DNA from: Beverwykella pulmonaria
Taxonomy: Eukaryota; Ascomycota; Dothideomycetes; Pleosporales; Melanommataceae
Direction of reading: 5' to 3'
DNA length: 64,000 nucleotides
Assembly: GCA_001599595.1 (NCBI GenBank)
Contig: BCHH01000005.1
Location: 2,528,804 to 2,592,803, forward strand
Part shown: piece after piece, positions 10,580 through 21,840 of the stretch
Layout: each line of letters starts with the position of its first letter
Numbering within the stretch: position 1 is the first letter of the stretch
Notes under the pieces: model-generated
What the model saw: only the letters and a program-made list of their open reading frames with translations
Databases searched by the model: none
Told to the model about the DNA's origin: nothing
Program-made: the position numbers and the translations under genes

Positions 10580-11701
10580 TCACGCGTAAGCCTTCACGCT
10601 CCGATTCCCCACCTCCACTGCATTATCCTTATTTGTCTGATAATTCTTATCAATGCTCCCAAATCTGACCCTCACCCACTCCCCCGCTGTTGTCGTATCC
10701 GGCGGCAAATCCCTTTTCTGCACCTCCTCGTCCCTTCGCTTCAACAACGGACTATCCACCGGCCTCAATAACGTATCATCATCCGGACCCGCAAAGTAAA
10801 TCACCCCGTACCTAGCCACACCTCTCTGGTCCTCGGGCGGCAATACCACTCTGTGCACCGTACTCTTCAAATACCCGCCCGTCAGAAAACTCAACGTATC
10901 AGCCACATTGACCGTCAGACTGTTCTCCACGGGCCGGACCCACTTCCAGCACTTTTCGCCGTCCTTGTCAACGCGGACCTGCAGCCCCGCAACCGGCTGT
11001 CTCATCAGCAACGTCAAGCTCCCAAAATCCGTATGCCCATACACATTCTCCTCCAGCTTATTCTCCCTCATCACACGCAGCTCCTGCTCGGTCCGCGGAT
11101 GATACAGCATATAGCGCAGATGGCATTGGCTCCTCTTTTCGTAGTCGTGTTTCTTCCACAGCGCTTCTGGGTCGTCTAATTCCATGATCATCCCGCAGAG
11201 GTAGAGGAGTCGGTACATGACGAAGAAATGCATGTGGCGTCCAAACGCTTCACACTCCTTCTGGTGGAGCTGGAGCGTGGATGGGCGGGCAAAGTCGGAG
11301 TGCGCGGCAGTGTACTTTGCGTCATCGAAGAGCTCGAGGTTGTCCTTGAGTCCGAACTGCGCTGCCCGGGAGCCTGCAGGCTTCCATCCGAAGTAACCCT
11401 GCTTTTCCGCATTGACACGATATGGTGCTTTGGCGTCTACGGGTTCCGCGAATAGCTCCTGTGCGATGGCGAATTGGGCGTCGACTTTTGAGGTGGGGAG
11501 GCCGAAGTTGGTCACGTAGAAGAAGCCGATAGTGCTGATGGCAGTTTTCAGTCGCGAGGCAAGGGCTTGTTTTCCCGTGGCGGTGGAGAAGAGGGAGAGG
11601 TCGAGTGTGACTAGGTCAGCATAGTCAAGGTCTGCGGTGGTTGGGGGGATGTCTTGGTAGCGTGGCAGTAGTGGGGAGGCGGTCATGGTTTGGGTGGTCA
11701 T
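10580..11701 (-). CDS. 2-oxoglutarate/Fe(II) oxygenase (isopenicillin-N-synthase-like)
   Basis: Single exon, 373 aa from the ATG at 11701 (an upstream TTG extends the frame). The N-terminal DIOX_N part contains AISTIGFFYVTNFGLP. The catalytic core has iron ligands in GHTDFGSLTLL (HxD) and STVHRVV (distal His), followed by RYGVIYF where the 2OG-binding Arg usually lies. Enzymes of this group oxidise small molecules in secondary or catabolic metabolism; the substrate is unknown. The gene converges on the kinase-like gene, with 64 bp between stops. There is no neighbouring biosynthetic backbone gene. Confidence 0.85.
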   Translation of the reverse strand: MTTQTMTASPLLPRYQDIPPTTADLDYADLVTLDLSLFSTATGKQALASRLKTAISTIGFFYVTNFGLPTSKVDAQFAIAQELFAEPVDAKAPYRVNAEKQGYFGWKPAGSRAAQFGLKDNLELFDDAKYTAAHSDFARPSTLQLHQKECEAFGRHMHFFVMYRLLYLCGMIMELDDPEALWKKHDYEKRSQCHLRYMLYHPRTEQELRVMRENKLEENVYGHTDFGSLTLLMRQPVAGLQVRVDKDGEKCWKWVRPVENSLTVNVADTLSFLTGGYLKSTVHRVVLPPEDQRGVARYGVIYFAGPDDDTLLRPVDSPLLKRRDEEVQKRDLPPDTTTAGEWVRVRFGSIDKNYQTNKDNAVEVGNRSVKAYA

Positions 11702-12393
11702 GTTTGGTGGGATTATGAAGAAATGAGTACGCTGGGATCTAATGTCAAGGTAATGTGTGATCAACTAGATCTACGGAGCTGGGGAGGTGGATCGGAATTC
11801 CTCTCTTCAACTGAAAAGTATCTGTATAGTTCTGGAAAGGTCTCGAGGTTGATATTTCGCGATGGCTCCTTATGCCATCTCCATCTCGATATCCCCACTC
11901 CAAACCCCGTTACACTGCGGGGCAAACTGGGGAAGCCAATCCGGGGTACATAGCGCTAACCTCTGAACCGAGGAGCTCAGATGGATGCTGGAGTCTGAAC
12001 AAGTGAGCAGATCAGCGCGCAAGAATCGCGACGTCTGACTCGATTAACGCAGGCACGGGACTTTGATGTTTGGCCTAGGATGGTATCATCTGCTGCTATC
12101 GGCCCTACAAACGGTCGTGTTGGTTATGTGGTAACGTTACATGTTCTAAAATAAACGATAGGGCATACTGGAGCCAAGTCCTTCCGCTAGTATGCTTGCT
12201 CGAACCGTTTGAATGTCCTGCTGACCAACTCACCGGACCTGCGTTCCTCCGAAAGCCTACAACACAGGGTAGACTGGAAAGCGTCAGAAGCATGGTGCAC
12301 ATGCGATGTCGCAAAGAACGAAAAATGGGAGACGGCAGATATATGATTGTGAGATAAAATGTAATGTTCAACCATTTATCCGAATCCTAACAA
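11702..12393. other. Intergenic, upstream of the 2OG oxygenase
   Basis: Nothing coding is supported. It ends at the 42-bp tandem repeat. Confidence 0.45.
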
Positions 12394-12490
12394 TCTACCC
12401 AAATGATCTCTATCCGTCATAGTGGTGCCCAGAAATCTACCCAAATGATCTCTTTCCGTCATAGCATTGCCCAGATATCTACCCAATGGT
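12394..12490. repeat. 42-bp tandem repeat, two copies plus a partial third
   Basis: Copies at 12394-12435 and 12436-12477 both begin TCTACCCAAATGATCTCT and differ at a handful of positions. A third, truncated copy starts TCTACCCAATGG at 12478. The repeat lies about 110 bp beyond the stop codon of the glycosidase gene, in its probable 3' flank. Confidence 0.85.
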
Positions 12491-12601
12491 TATCGGCCGA
12501 AATGAAAAGTAAAGTGGTATTCCGAGTCCCGAAACACCATGCCCATTTTCATGAAGTCGTAAAATCATTAATTGAGCCTCCAAAACACCACAGGGTTAAT
12601 G

Positions 12602-14827
12602 CTACTGCGCAAAATCCTGCCGCTGCACCGCCAAAAATGTCAAGCTCCACAACTGCCGGATATCGCTTTCCGTCGCGGTGAAGGATCCCAGCGGCGCAGC
12701 CTCAAACCCATTGTTGTAATTCCACGACCAGACCTCGCCGCCCAGCTGCGCTTTATTCGCGTCGATGAGATCCCAGAGGTGATTGTATGCGGTGACGATC
12801 TTGCGGTAGAGCGGTTTATCGGTGCAGAATACTGGATACCTGTTATCAGTAATGACATGTTGGGAAAAAGGACGTGGTAAGGACTTACCGGGCACATGTT
12901 CCGAGGAACAACGAGACAGCTGACGAGCCAATCCAGAGCCCATCATGGCGAGCTGCCAGCTCCAGACGACGGTACCGTGGTAGTCTGAGTTTTTGAATCC
13001 TGTGACGTAGCTGGGGTCGCCGCCGTACGCTGGGTTTGCGACGAGGAGCCCGACCGATGTCGATAGGCCTGCCGGGAACGGCGTAAGGATGTTGTCGGCT
13101 GTCTGGCTAAGGAAGGAGCTGAGCTGCGTCTGGTTGATGGTGTCGAGTAGGAAATGGCGGAAACAGTCGTCTGTGTTCATGACGCGCACAATGGGCTGGT
13201 TGTTGGAGCCGTCGAGCGCGAGGCCGTAAAACTTGATGTCCGACTGGATCGTCTCTGTCTGGGAAGGACCGGGAAACCGAGATTGGCTAACGTAGTCCTT
13301 GACGAGGGACACGGCTCCAGCCTGTGGAACGTTGACTTCGAAGAACTGTAGGGTGGAGTCTTCCCACACATCAGCGTATTGCTCGGCTGTGTGTTTCCAG
13401 TCGGCATGGTCTGGAAAGTACCCGGCGCGGCTCAGTTCGACAATGGCACGAAGCGCGGCGGGCACGAGCGCCGTATTGACATCGTAGGGAATGCGTCCAC
13501 CGCCGATGCCGTTACCAGAGTCTCGCCATTCGCCAACAGACTGGCCGTCCTTGAGCTTGATGAGGTTTTCCTTGATCTGGCCTCCGGCTGCAGCAAACGG
13601 AGCTGAAGACTTCACGATCTTCTCTGCGGTGAGCTGTGCGAGCGCTCCATAGGTCATACCCGTGTTGTTCGCAAGGAAGCTGGCTGTGGTCATCAGGAAA
13701 TCTGATCCCCGGCCCTTGCCTGTCTCAGTGTCCACGAGGTACTTCTTCAAGAGGACGGGCAGGTAGTAGTCGGTATCAACCATCTTGTAGTCGCACGAGG
13801 GAGAGTCAGAGTGGATATTCCTGTCCTGGAAATTGATGTACGCTGCGAAGTCGCCAATGACCTCCTCATGACAGGCCGAGCCGTCCTCCTTGTTAATGCG
13901 TTCTAGAACGGCTGCAATCACCGCTTCCATGGCTCCGCCTTTGCCCTCACTCAGAACAGGCTGGAGAAGGAGGGCGGAGATCATGCTGTCACGGCCGAAG
14001 TAGGTCAAGAAACGCCATGTTCCGGCGAGAAGCTTGTCAGTGTAAGACAAGAAGGACAGGGAACCCGTTTCATCAGGCTTCTGCTCGATGAGACCCGCTG
14101 AGCCCTTGTTAAGGACTTGATCGGGGCTCAGCTGTGTGAGCTGCGGGTAGTTGAAGGAAGCACGGAAGGTGTACGTGCCAGCACCAAACTGAAGCGCGGG
14201 TCGGTCATCGCGGTTGATCTTGATGGGAGCTGCTCCGCCTTGCGGGGTGAAAGTGAGCCATGTTGTTGTTGCGTCATCGAGCCATGTTCGGTTGATAGAT
14301 GCCCCTCCATCCGAGTTTTCTGAGAACTGGTTGGCCGCCTGGTAAGAGGGATGGAGATACTTGCCGCCCTCTGTGTAGTCGCGGATAATACGAATGCTTC
14401 CCAGGATGGGGATCTTGAGAACCGCGGAGGAGTTGAAGGTGAGAGAGCCAGTCACTCCAACCTCCGGGTTTGGCTTGCCCTCAATGTAGACGGGGTCGAG
14501 AGTCTCGCCAGAGGAGGCATGTCCCAGCTGCATACCCAGCGTGCCTCGCTGGCCATTCTGAGGCTCGAAGATGGAGACGATTCCGCTGTTTCCTGCCGGC
14601 CAAGCCACCAGCAATCGAGGCCCGATGAGGTCCAGATTGCTCGAAGGGAGAGGGCTCGTGACAATGACGTGGGAGCTTGAGTGACAGTCAGAGTAGAAGT
14701 AGTTCTCGTACGGGCCGTCCGAGAGGTGGAGTCGGGTGGGCTTGCCGGAGCAGTCTGCTGCGAGAGCTGCTACAGGCAGCAAAACTGCAATGAGGGAGCA
14801 CCAAAGGTAGCACCGAATGGAAGCCAT
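12602..14827 (-). CDS. Secreted debranching-enzyme-like six-hairpin glycosidase
   Basis: Exons 12889-14827 and 12602-12831 encode 722 aa. A signal peptide (residues 1-23, ending VAALA) leads to a beta-rich N-terminal half and then an (alpha/alpha)6-type catalytic region. The motif TYFGRDSMISALLL resembles the conserved FGRD segment of glycogen-debranching-enzyme C-terminal domains; WSWQLAMMGSGLARQL and GEVWSWNYNNG come later. Several N-glycosylation sites are visible. The intron is 12832-12888 (57 nt, GTAAGT...TATCCAG). A nearer AG would give 49 nt and break the frame. The 57-nt choice joins EHVP to VFCTDK smoothly. The substrate is unknown; secretion argues against an intracellular glycogen role. 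Confidence 0.78.
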   Translation of the reverse strand: MASIRCYLWCSLIAVLLPVAALAADCSGKPTRLHLSDGPYENYFYSDCHSSSHVIVTSPLPSSNLDLIGPRLLVAWPAGNSGIVSIFEPQNGQRGTLGMQLGHASSGETLDPVYIEGKPNPEVGVTGSLTFNSSAVLKIPILGSIRIIRDYTEGGKYLHPSYQAANQFSENSDGGASINRTWLDDATTTWLTFTPQGGAAPIKINRDDRPALQFGAGTYTFRASFNYPQLTQLSPDQVLNKGSAGLIEQKPDETGSLSFLSYTDKLLAGTWRFLTYFGRDSMISALLLQPVLSEGKGGAMEAVIAAVLERINKEDGSACHEEVIGDFAAYINFQDRNIHSDSPSCDYKMVDTDYYLPVLLKKYLVDTETGKGRGSDFLMTTASFLANNTGMTYGALAQLTAEKIVKSSAPFAAAGGQIKENLIKLKDGQSVGEWRDSGNGIGGGRIPYDVNTALVPAALRAIVELSRAGYFPDHADWKHTAEQYADVWEDSTLQFFEVNVPQAGAVSLVKDYVSQSRFPGPSQTETIQSDIKFYGLALDGSNNQPIVRVMNTDDCFRHFLLDTINQTQLSSFLSQTADNILTPFPAGLSTSVGLLVANPAYGGDPSYVTGFKNSDYHGTVVWSWQLAMMGSGLARQLSRCSSEHVPGKSLPRPFSQHVITDNRYPVFCTDKPLYRKIVTAYNHLWDLIDANKAQLGGEVWSWNYNNGFEAAPLGSFTATESDIRQLWSLTFLAVQRQDFAQ

Positions 14828-15110
14828 GGATGCGTTGGAAGGCCAGGTGGAGGCTGCTGTCTTTGTGTAAACCCGAACTGTGGAGCTGTGTTATATAGCC
14901 ACGAGGGCGTGTGTGGGGAAACGTGTATTCTCGCATAGTTAGTGCCAGACCAATAGAGGGTCATGAGGTATAGGTCGCGCGACCGGAGAAAATGACGCTG
15001 GTCAATTAATTTGTTCACGCTAGGCTGGCTCGGGTAATAGTGAATGATGCTGTCGCGGGACGGCATCATCAACCAACGCTTGGGAACCCAAGGCGAACCA
15101 ATCCCTCTGG

Positions 15111-15600
15111 CTAGTTGCCGTCACCTCCTCTTTCACCCGTGACCTCTGGCTCGATGATGCTCTGCGACTGACCATAGAAAAGCGCAATGATGCCCTTGCC
15201 GGGGGCATCACGGTCCAGAAACCTAGTTTCATCTAGCTCAACCACCTCGGTGAAGTACGGGTCCTCGAACCGCCCTGCCAACCCATCCATCTGCGGAACA
15301 AGCACAAGGGCTATGCCATCATACTCCATAGGTGCAGCGCTGCCGTGTCCAAGGTCCGAGTTGGGGACGATGAAGCCCGACGAATGAATCTAGAACACAA
15401 GTTATGCAAGGTACCAATTGAGAAGGTGGCAAGCACTGGACAAAAAATACCTGCTGATACCGAATAGTGCCATGTTTCTTGAAAAACGGTACAACGAGTG
15501 GGGCATGGTTGTTCTTCCAATGCGTATAGAACTCTTCGCGGGTGAGGGAAGGGTGGCGTTTGAGGTAGCTTATGATCTGGGTAGGCGCAGTTTCGGACAT
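15111..15600 (-). CDS. EthD-domain-like small protein
   Basis: Exons 15451-15600 and 15111-15389 encode 142 aa. The start MSETAPTQIISYLKRHPSLTREEFYTHW, with the following NHAPLV, is the ferredoxin-like dimeric alpha-beta barrel pattern of EthD proteins (often found beside oxidative or polyketide-modifying enzymes, but also alone). The second exon carries DDGIALVLVP-like strand residues (MEYDGIALVLVPQMDG) and PYFTEVVELDETRFLD, the expected C-terminal half. The intron 15390-15450 runs GTATTT...TTCTAG, phase 0. The gene is divergent from nothing nearby, and the role is unknown. Confidence 0.78.
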
Positions 15601-16234
15601 GGTGAGGCAGTCCTCTGGTGTTGGTGCCACGAGAATGCAGGTCGGAAGCGCGATAATGTTATGCAGGAGCGAGCTCGGACGTCTTGGCTCGAATCAGAAT
15701 GAGCAGGATAGTTCATCTGCGGATGGGAGATGGATGTCAAGATATAGGAACATATGTGCTGACAAACAAGCCTCAAGATATTCCTATTCAGTATTAGCGT
15801 AGGTTCAACAGCTGCTCGATTGGGGTGGGGCGACAAACGGCACTGATGACTGATGGTCCCCAGACCTTGTTCTGCACCGGATTCCACGTAGTGGGAGAAG
15901 ATAACTAAGCATCTCGCAATTTGCTGTAATATCTCCTAACCTAAAAGACACTAACTCGTATATCTTCCTGATGTCTCATTGTCGCGTGTCATCATTTCGA
16001 ACCGTCAATGATAAAATGAGAGCATCTCCTGCAGCAGATCTCCCGTTTTTATGAACACAACATCTCGATGCAGCAGGTGTAAACTATCTTGTAGAGCTTG
16101 CGCATAATTGATAGTCTGAAGTTGATCAATGTTTTAAGTTTGCCAGCAGTATCCTGTCTCGTTAGCGTAACAGGGTCAATAGACCATGTATTCTCTGGTT
16201 CAATTGGCTGCCCTGAAAACTTAAAAAGGTCCGA
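15601..16234. other. Intergenic
   Basis: No gene, RNA or repeat seen. Confidence 0.45.
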
Positions 16235-18182
16235 TCATCGACGCTTGTCAGTGGTTCCTAGCAGGTCTTGGTGCGATTTCCGATTGCGCATTTGTGTCAA
16301 TGAATGTGTTTGCGGTTTAGTCGACGGGCGAACACGCGAGGTGTTCCATCCGTGAGATGAGAGCTTGGTAGAGGACAAGGACGGCGACGATACCGGAGAT
16401 GGCCCAGCGGACGTTGAATTGGCCGAGGTTGACCAAGGTGACGAAAGCAGAGAAACAGCGCTGGAGGAGCCATGCATGTATTGGAATGGAGGCGCTTGAA
16501 CCGTTGTAGAAGGAAATGTCGGAGACGGCATCGGTGGTGGCGCGGATGACATTAAAGTAACGGAAGTTGGCCGGGGCGAAGAAAGAGGAGAGAGTGAGCC
16601 ATTCGACGCAGGCATTGCATGATGGACCGGGGTGTTGTGAGTGGGTGCCGCGTGCATTATCTGCCGTGTTGGATCCGATGCATAGGCTCTAGAAGTCGGC
16701 TTGGAGGCTGTCTTTGATTCCCGATGCGGAAGTGTTTGGATTGGGGCACAATGCGTAGGGAGCTCTGGGACAGGTTTTCTTGCGATGGTCCGTGGGGAGA
16801 CAGGAGGTGGGGCTGCATCAATTTTGGGCAGCTCCGCAGGCAGCTCCGCAGGCAGCTGAGCAGGCGGTCCATCATAGAGCTTATTAGGTAGCTCCGAAGG
16901 TAGCTCTGCAGGTAGTTCTGTAGGTAGCTCTGCAGGTAGCTCTGCAGGTAGCTCAGAGGGCAATTCGGAGGGCAATTCGGAGGGCACGTCCGAGGGCAAC
17001 TCAGAGGGTACTTCGGAGGGCAGTTCGAAGGGCAGCGCGGAGGGCAATTGGGACGGAAACGGTTTCTTTTCCAAAGACTGTTCTGGCCGGGCAAGACTAC
17101 GATTTGCTTCTTGAGTGCACTGGAATGTTCCCGGGATGGGAATCGAGCATAACTCATGTGGATTAACTGGCCCTTGATTGTTCGTTCCTCTAATCGCCAG
17201 AGACTTGGTGTGTGATAGCATATTGGATTTGTCGCGTTCTTTGTAGTCAGCCGCCTGCGGCTCCCAGCTGACTGACTCCCGGGATGGTTCCTGTGGATGC
17301 TCAGAGGACTCATTTTGCTGATGAGACGTCGATATGACGCCAATTCCAGGGTAGCGCATACCATCTGAAACCCTTTCGTCATAAGCAGTGTATATTGGAG
17401 GCGGGGCATCCTCGTCGGCAGTTGAGTCAGCAAATGTCAATGATGGATTATTGAAATAAGGGGGTGATCCAGCGGAGGTAGACAGATTCCTTACTGAAGG
17501 AGCTCGAGGTACTAGTGACGCATGCTGGGGAGTTGTGGATGACTCTGGGAAATCTGCGTACGGTAGATTAGATATGAGACCAGAAATCCGAACAGGCGTG
17601 GAGAAATCGCATACTGTTCATGACAACCTTTTTAGACTGCATTCCAGAATCCGTTTCATTCATCTCGCCTCTTCTCTGCTGGCGTGGTGATAGAGCACCC
17701 TCGAAGAAAGTAGTCGCATGATAACTTGGCGGAGCTGCGCCAGCTGATATTTCTTCTAAAGGAACTAGAAATCCGAGAACAGTAGAAAGCTGCTGATGGC
17801 ACGCGGAGAGCTCGGTATTTCGGTTGAGTAGCTTTTCACGATCGTTGAAGACACAGTGAACCCCATTCTCAGCGTTTACTTTTCCCAGCGCTTGCTGATC
17901 CGCTCGGTCGCGTTCAACCCACTTTCCGATGTCGTTCAATGCCGACTTTGTGCTGTAGATGGCGCTCTTGATAGATTCAAGCTTCGAAGGGGTGCTAGTG
18001 AGCTTTTGCTGAATAGATTTGATGCCCAAAAGACGCTTTGTTTCGGTTAAGTCGTTCCGGACGACTTGTATGGCACGGACGAAGACCTCATTCTCGGGGC
18101 CGACTTCATCAACGCGAATGGCAAAATTGGCGAATGCAAAGACAGCATTCATGCTGGCAAAGAACGCGTCGAAAGAATCCAT
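16235..18182 (-). CDS. Helical N-terminal domain protein with ELP(S/A) repeat tract
   Basis: Exons 17615-18182 and 16235-17553 encode 628 aa. Residues 1-150 are helical (MDSFDAFFASMNAVFAFANFAI..., a WVERDRADQQALG motif, FNDREKLLNRNTELS) and look like a fungal N-terminal domain of the STAND/Helo-like kind. The rest is Pro/Ser/Thr-rich and probably disordered. Its centre (about 16810-17050) is a tandem repeat of Glu-Leu-Pro-(Ser/Ala), encoded by a 12-bp unit. The intron 17554-17614 (GTATGC...ACGCAG, phase 1) is the only nearby pair that keeps the frame. The 3' end is uncertain: an overlapping open frame (16317-16688) reads like a membrane-anchored tail. Function is unknown. Confidence 0.6.
16810..17050 (-). 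repeat. 12-bp coding minisatellite (ELPS/ELPA tetrapeptide repeat)
   Basis: Read on the minus strand, the unit is close to GAGCTGCC(T/C)GCG or GAATTGCCCTCC, giving ELPA or ELPS in long succession with a short break (NKLYDGPP) before two more units. Synonymous drift differs between blocks, so the copies are not all recent. Confidence 0.85.
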
Positions 18183-19807
18183 GTGTCGCTTGGGGTTCCC
18201 TTACCATGGGAGAAGAAAGGTAGAAGTTGTTCCACGAAGCTGCGCAAGACTGTAGAGTGGAGGGTTGGAGAAGGCTGAGACGACGTTGGAGCTGTGCCGC
18301 GGAGCGGAGGTTATGAGGCTGGCCCGTTAGCGCCGTATCTAGGGCGTGCCTGAAATCCATCTTGGCAATTAACTAGTTTTTGGTGTGTGGGTTTGGTCCA
18401 TGGCAGCTGTTGGGGGTCGTTGTGGGGGCCAAGTTGATACAGAACATCCGCCTTCTGACTCGTCTTGTAAGCCCCTCGGGAATCTTGGAAACGCAATTGA
18501 ACTTGCACAGATACAAAAGCAGGACGTCGAAGAGATCGAAATGCAGTCCATTAGCTTGATTTAATCATTCACACGACCTCTTCTCGTACGAGAGAATAGA
18601 TATAGATGAACAGGCAGCCGACGGGTAATCAGGTGCGCACAGGAAACCAGCAGGGCTAGATTTTGAGCGAAACCCCTGAGAATCTGCCGTAATCCATACT
18701 AAACAAAGAGCTGCTGCACGTTTGTTCTCCATATGGGCCGGTGTTGTGGAGAGGAATGAGCTGCCAGGATAGAAACAGAACGCCCATGGACATGCTGACC
18801 ATGCTTGAAGAGGGCTCGATATTGCTAGTGAGCATTTCCATAATCTAAGCAATATGGCCTGGAATTCTAAGTGGATGGAATGCGATACAGATTGAATGGG
18901 ATGATTTGAGGTGTGATCATTTGTTGCAGCGCTTCAGCTGAGGCTATTCCCCAAACGGCATAGCTTAGATGCCTCAATTATCATCTGCGGTCGTCCGTCC
19001 ACCTCCATCTCGTGTCAAAACCATTCCCTCATCCTCGCGTCTCGCACATTGTCCTTGGCCTGTTAACTAAGATCATCCTATTGCAATATATGAACTCCTG
19101 TCATGTTCTAACCACTGGCTTCATGCCGAAATGGGAAGCTGTCGATGTCCATCGATATCCACTGAATTGTCTGCGTCGGCGGCGAGTTCCTTCTCCCAGA
19201 ATACTTAAGGTGGGCTGTGAAGTTAAGCTTGCTCGTCAGCTACTTGCAACAAAGCGGGCCATGTGTGTCATCTTTTCTGCTTGTCGGAAAACGTAAGAAT
19301 CCCAAGACTTGTGCTACATGGGGCCTGAAGTTCGAAAATACTAGCATTCTCTCTATGATGACTAGGATCTGCAAAAGCCAATACGACAAGCTCTTGACGT
19401 AGCAATGATGGTAGTCTAGCATCCTTACACATTGACAACTCCATCAATCCTCAATATGCGGCGATGAATATTGAGCTGCCGTATGCCGCTCTCGCTCTTA
19501 TCAGAAGTTCATAGGTCGGCCTTTCACTTATGTCCATCGTCGTCATTCTTGCCTCACTTCAACTCGTAATTTCTCGCGACACTATCTACTTTGAGAACAC
19601 GCTCTACGCTCAGCCACTACCCGTGGGGCATTCCATTGTGCTCACTAGAAGCTGTGGTTGTGAGTCCCAAATCCGACGTTGTACAGGAGAGTGGCTATGT
19701 AATTAAGGACGGCCTTCCACCTCACTCCACTCTCTTTACTCTCTCATCATCGTCTCAGTTCGCCCGGGTAACGATTGAGACCTCGCTTATCCTTATTCTT
19801 ATCAGCT
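18183..19807. other. AT-rich intergenic region
   Basis: No gene, repeat or RNA is supported. Open frames of about 60-95 codons have neither domains nor plausible introns. Confidence 0.45.
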
Positions 19808-20783
19808 ATGTCAAGATTCGGGTTCAGCGCAGATTTCATCGCTGCTCTCGACCTCATCCACAAAATCGGCGTAACCTTTAGCGACAGCAGAGACGCAAAT
19901 GAAAATTCCAGAGACCTTACTAACCAGTTGCAGACCGTGAAGAACGTGTTACTGCAAGTTAAGCTGTTGCATCTCGAAGATGACTAGTACGCTGAAGCGG
20001 TGGAACTACGTCGAGCGACCGCGAAGTTTCAAAGACGAAGTGGTCCATAAAAGAAGGATAGTCTGGCAAACTTTCGGAAACACTTGCATATGAGGCTAGA
20101 TATGGTTACGCGATGCTAAATTTCTCTATCCGGTGTGCTGACAATAACAATGGGATTGAAGTATGTGATCGATATCATCGCAAAGACTTCGTATGCCTAC
20201 AACGCTTGCTTGTGCTTCAAATATTTGCGTATTACAGCATAACTTATATTTAATAACAAAGGTATATATTGTCCAAGATCGAGAACGTCTTTACTAGACT
20301 GCCTCAAATCTTTGAATTATAAGACCCCGTATACTTGATAGATGCATTGGGCCGGTATAGTCTATTCTATTTCGAGTTCATCCAGTCTGCAGAGGCCTTA
20401 CGATCTATTGCATTTGACTTTGAATACTACTGATCGTTCAAGACCTTGATCTTTGTGCTCCTCCGAAACTGCGAACGAGCAGATGGCGATCCAGAAAATA
20501 TCGACAAAGGAGAATTCATTATAGGAGATGCTTTAACAAAGTATTCCATTGATCTTCGACAAAATTAGGAAGCTTTCGTCCTGAACAGCGAGTCGAAATG
20601 AGTGCTCTGTTCAGGATGATCGACTCACCCCAGAGAACATTGTCCAGGAATGTTTGCATTCACTATCAAGCGGAGTACAGAGGGGGCTTAGACGAAGAAA
20701 TCGAGTGGCAACATAACGCTTTGTCGGCTTCAAATCTTACTCGCTCGACAAGTGTTCTTATGAAGATGCAAATCCGCCCGTAA
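19808..20783 (+). pseudogene. Decayed fungal gene: helical N-terminal plus ubiquitin-like-domain family
   Basis: An intact start reads MSRFGFSADFIAALDLIHKI for 59 codons before TAG at 19985. The same frame continues YAEAVELRRAT and then meets further stops. In other frames recognisable pieces follow in the right order: YLIDALGRYSLFYFEFIQSAEALRS at about 20330, KGEFIIGDALTKYSIDL at about 20507, and FRPEQRVEMSALFR at about 20575, then a DEEIEWQH piece. These match a fungal family in which a helical N-terminal domain precedes a ubiquitin-like domain (ULD-type). At least three stops and several frame changes show it is not functional. The family call comes from remembered motif patterns. Confidence 0.6.
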
Positions 20784-21840
20784 GGATTCAAAACAAACCT
20801 TCATTCAAAAATTCTCTCATGGCGCGACGTAAAATTACTGTGCCCGGCTTAAAGAATTAGTACGGATCAGCTTGAAGCGAAGGCCGATAGAACAGCTTAG
20901 TAGGCCCTCTCACATTTCAAGAGAGTGCGATTTACATCTTTACGCTCTCCGGGTGCTGAACGCTGTACGCTTTAACATCTCGAATGTGATGAGTGATCGG
21001 AAAATAGACTTTGGATTGTCCATGTCATACATCCTAATGTCTGTACATTATTTTCAACCTGTACTTTGTAAATTCAAGACTGAGAAGATATAGGGCACTC
21101 TCAACACGTGCTTGCCTTTGAAGATGATGCGGAATTGGTGATAGGTATACACACGAAGGATGAATTTCCGTTCCAGAAACGGCACGACCAGCAATGCATG
21201 CGAAAAATTATTGTTGGCTAAACTAGCATGTGCTCCATATTGCCTTTTTGCTTGGACCACACGGGAAGGGACCCATATGGCTCTAGGCTTTCAGGTTCCT
21301 GAAAGCTGTTCAAAGATTCTCCAAGACATTCAAGGACTTCAAGATCCTGCGGATGGTTCGGATATGCTCGCGGCCATCTGAAGTATTTCAGAAATGGGTG
21401 TGCAAGCACGAGCAAACCCTCTTGTATATTTGTATCCACACCCAACATCTACACCGAACCTTATCATATAGCCGGTCTCTTTCTACAACCGGGGAAATTG
21501 TTCGGTGATGTCATCAGCCAATTAGATCGCTGTTTCAAATGAGTGGTGTATGAAACATGTGCCGCTAAATCTGGGGTAATTGCAGGGATCGACAATATAA
21601 ACGACGCAGCCATATGGTCACATCTCATGCCTGGGTAATGTACAGAGTGGATTCCAGGATATGAAGGACACCTAGGTACGTACTTTGGTTCGCAGACTTT
21701 TCGTGCAACCTCAATGAGCTTTTATCCCGGTTCATACGATACCTCTTTCCTGTACCAGTACCTGTGCCCTCCAACCCAGGTTTTTCCTCTAGCAGTATAT
21801 TCTTCAGATCCGTGTTTTTTGTCACATTGGTTTTGCAAGA
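20784..21840. other. AT-rich region between pseudogene and LPMO
   Basis: No supported gene. It may include further eroded 3' sequence of the pseudogene, but nothing is readable. The last 150 bases form the LPMO leader. Confidence 0.4.
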
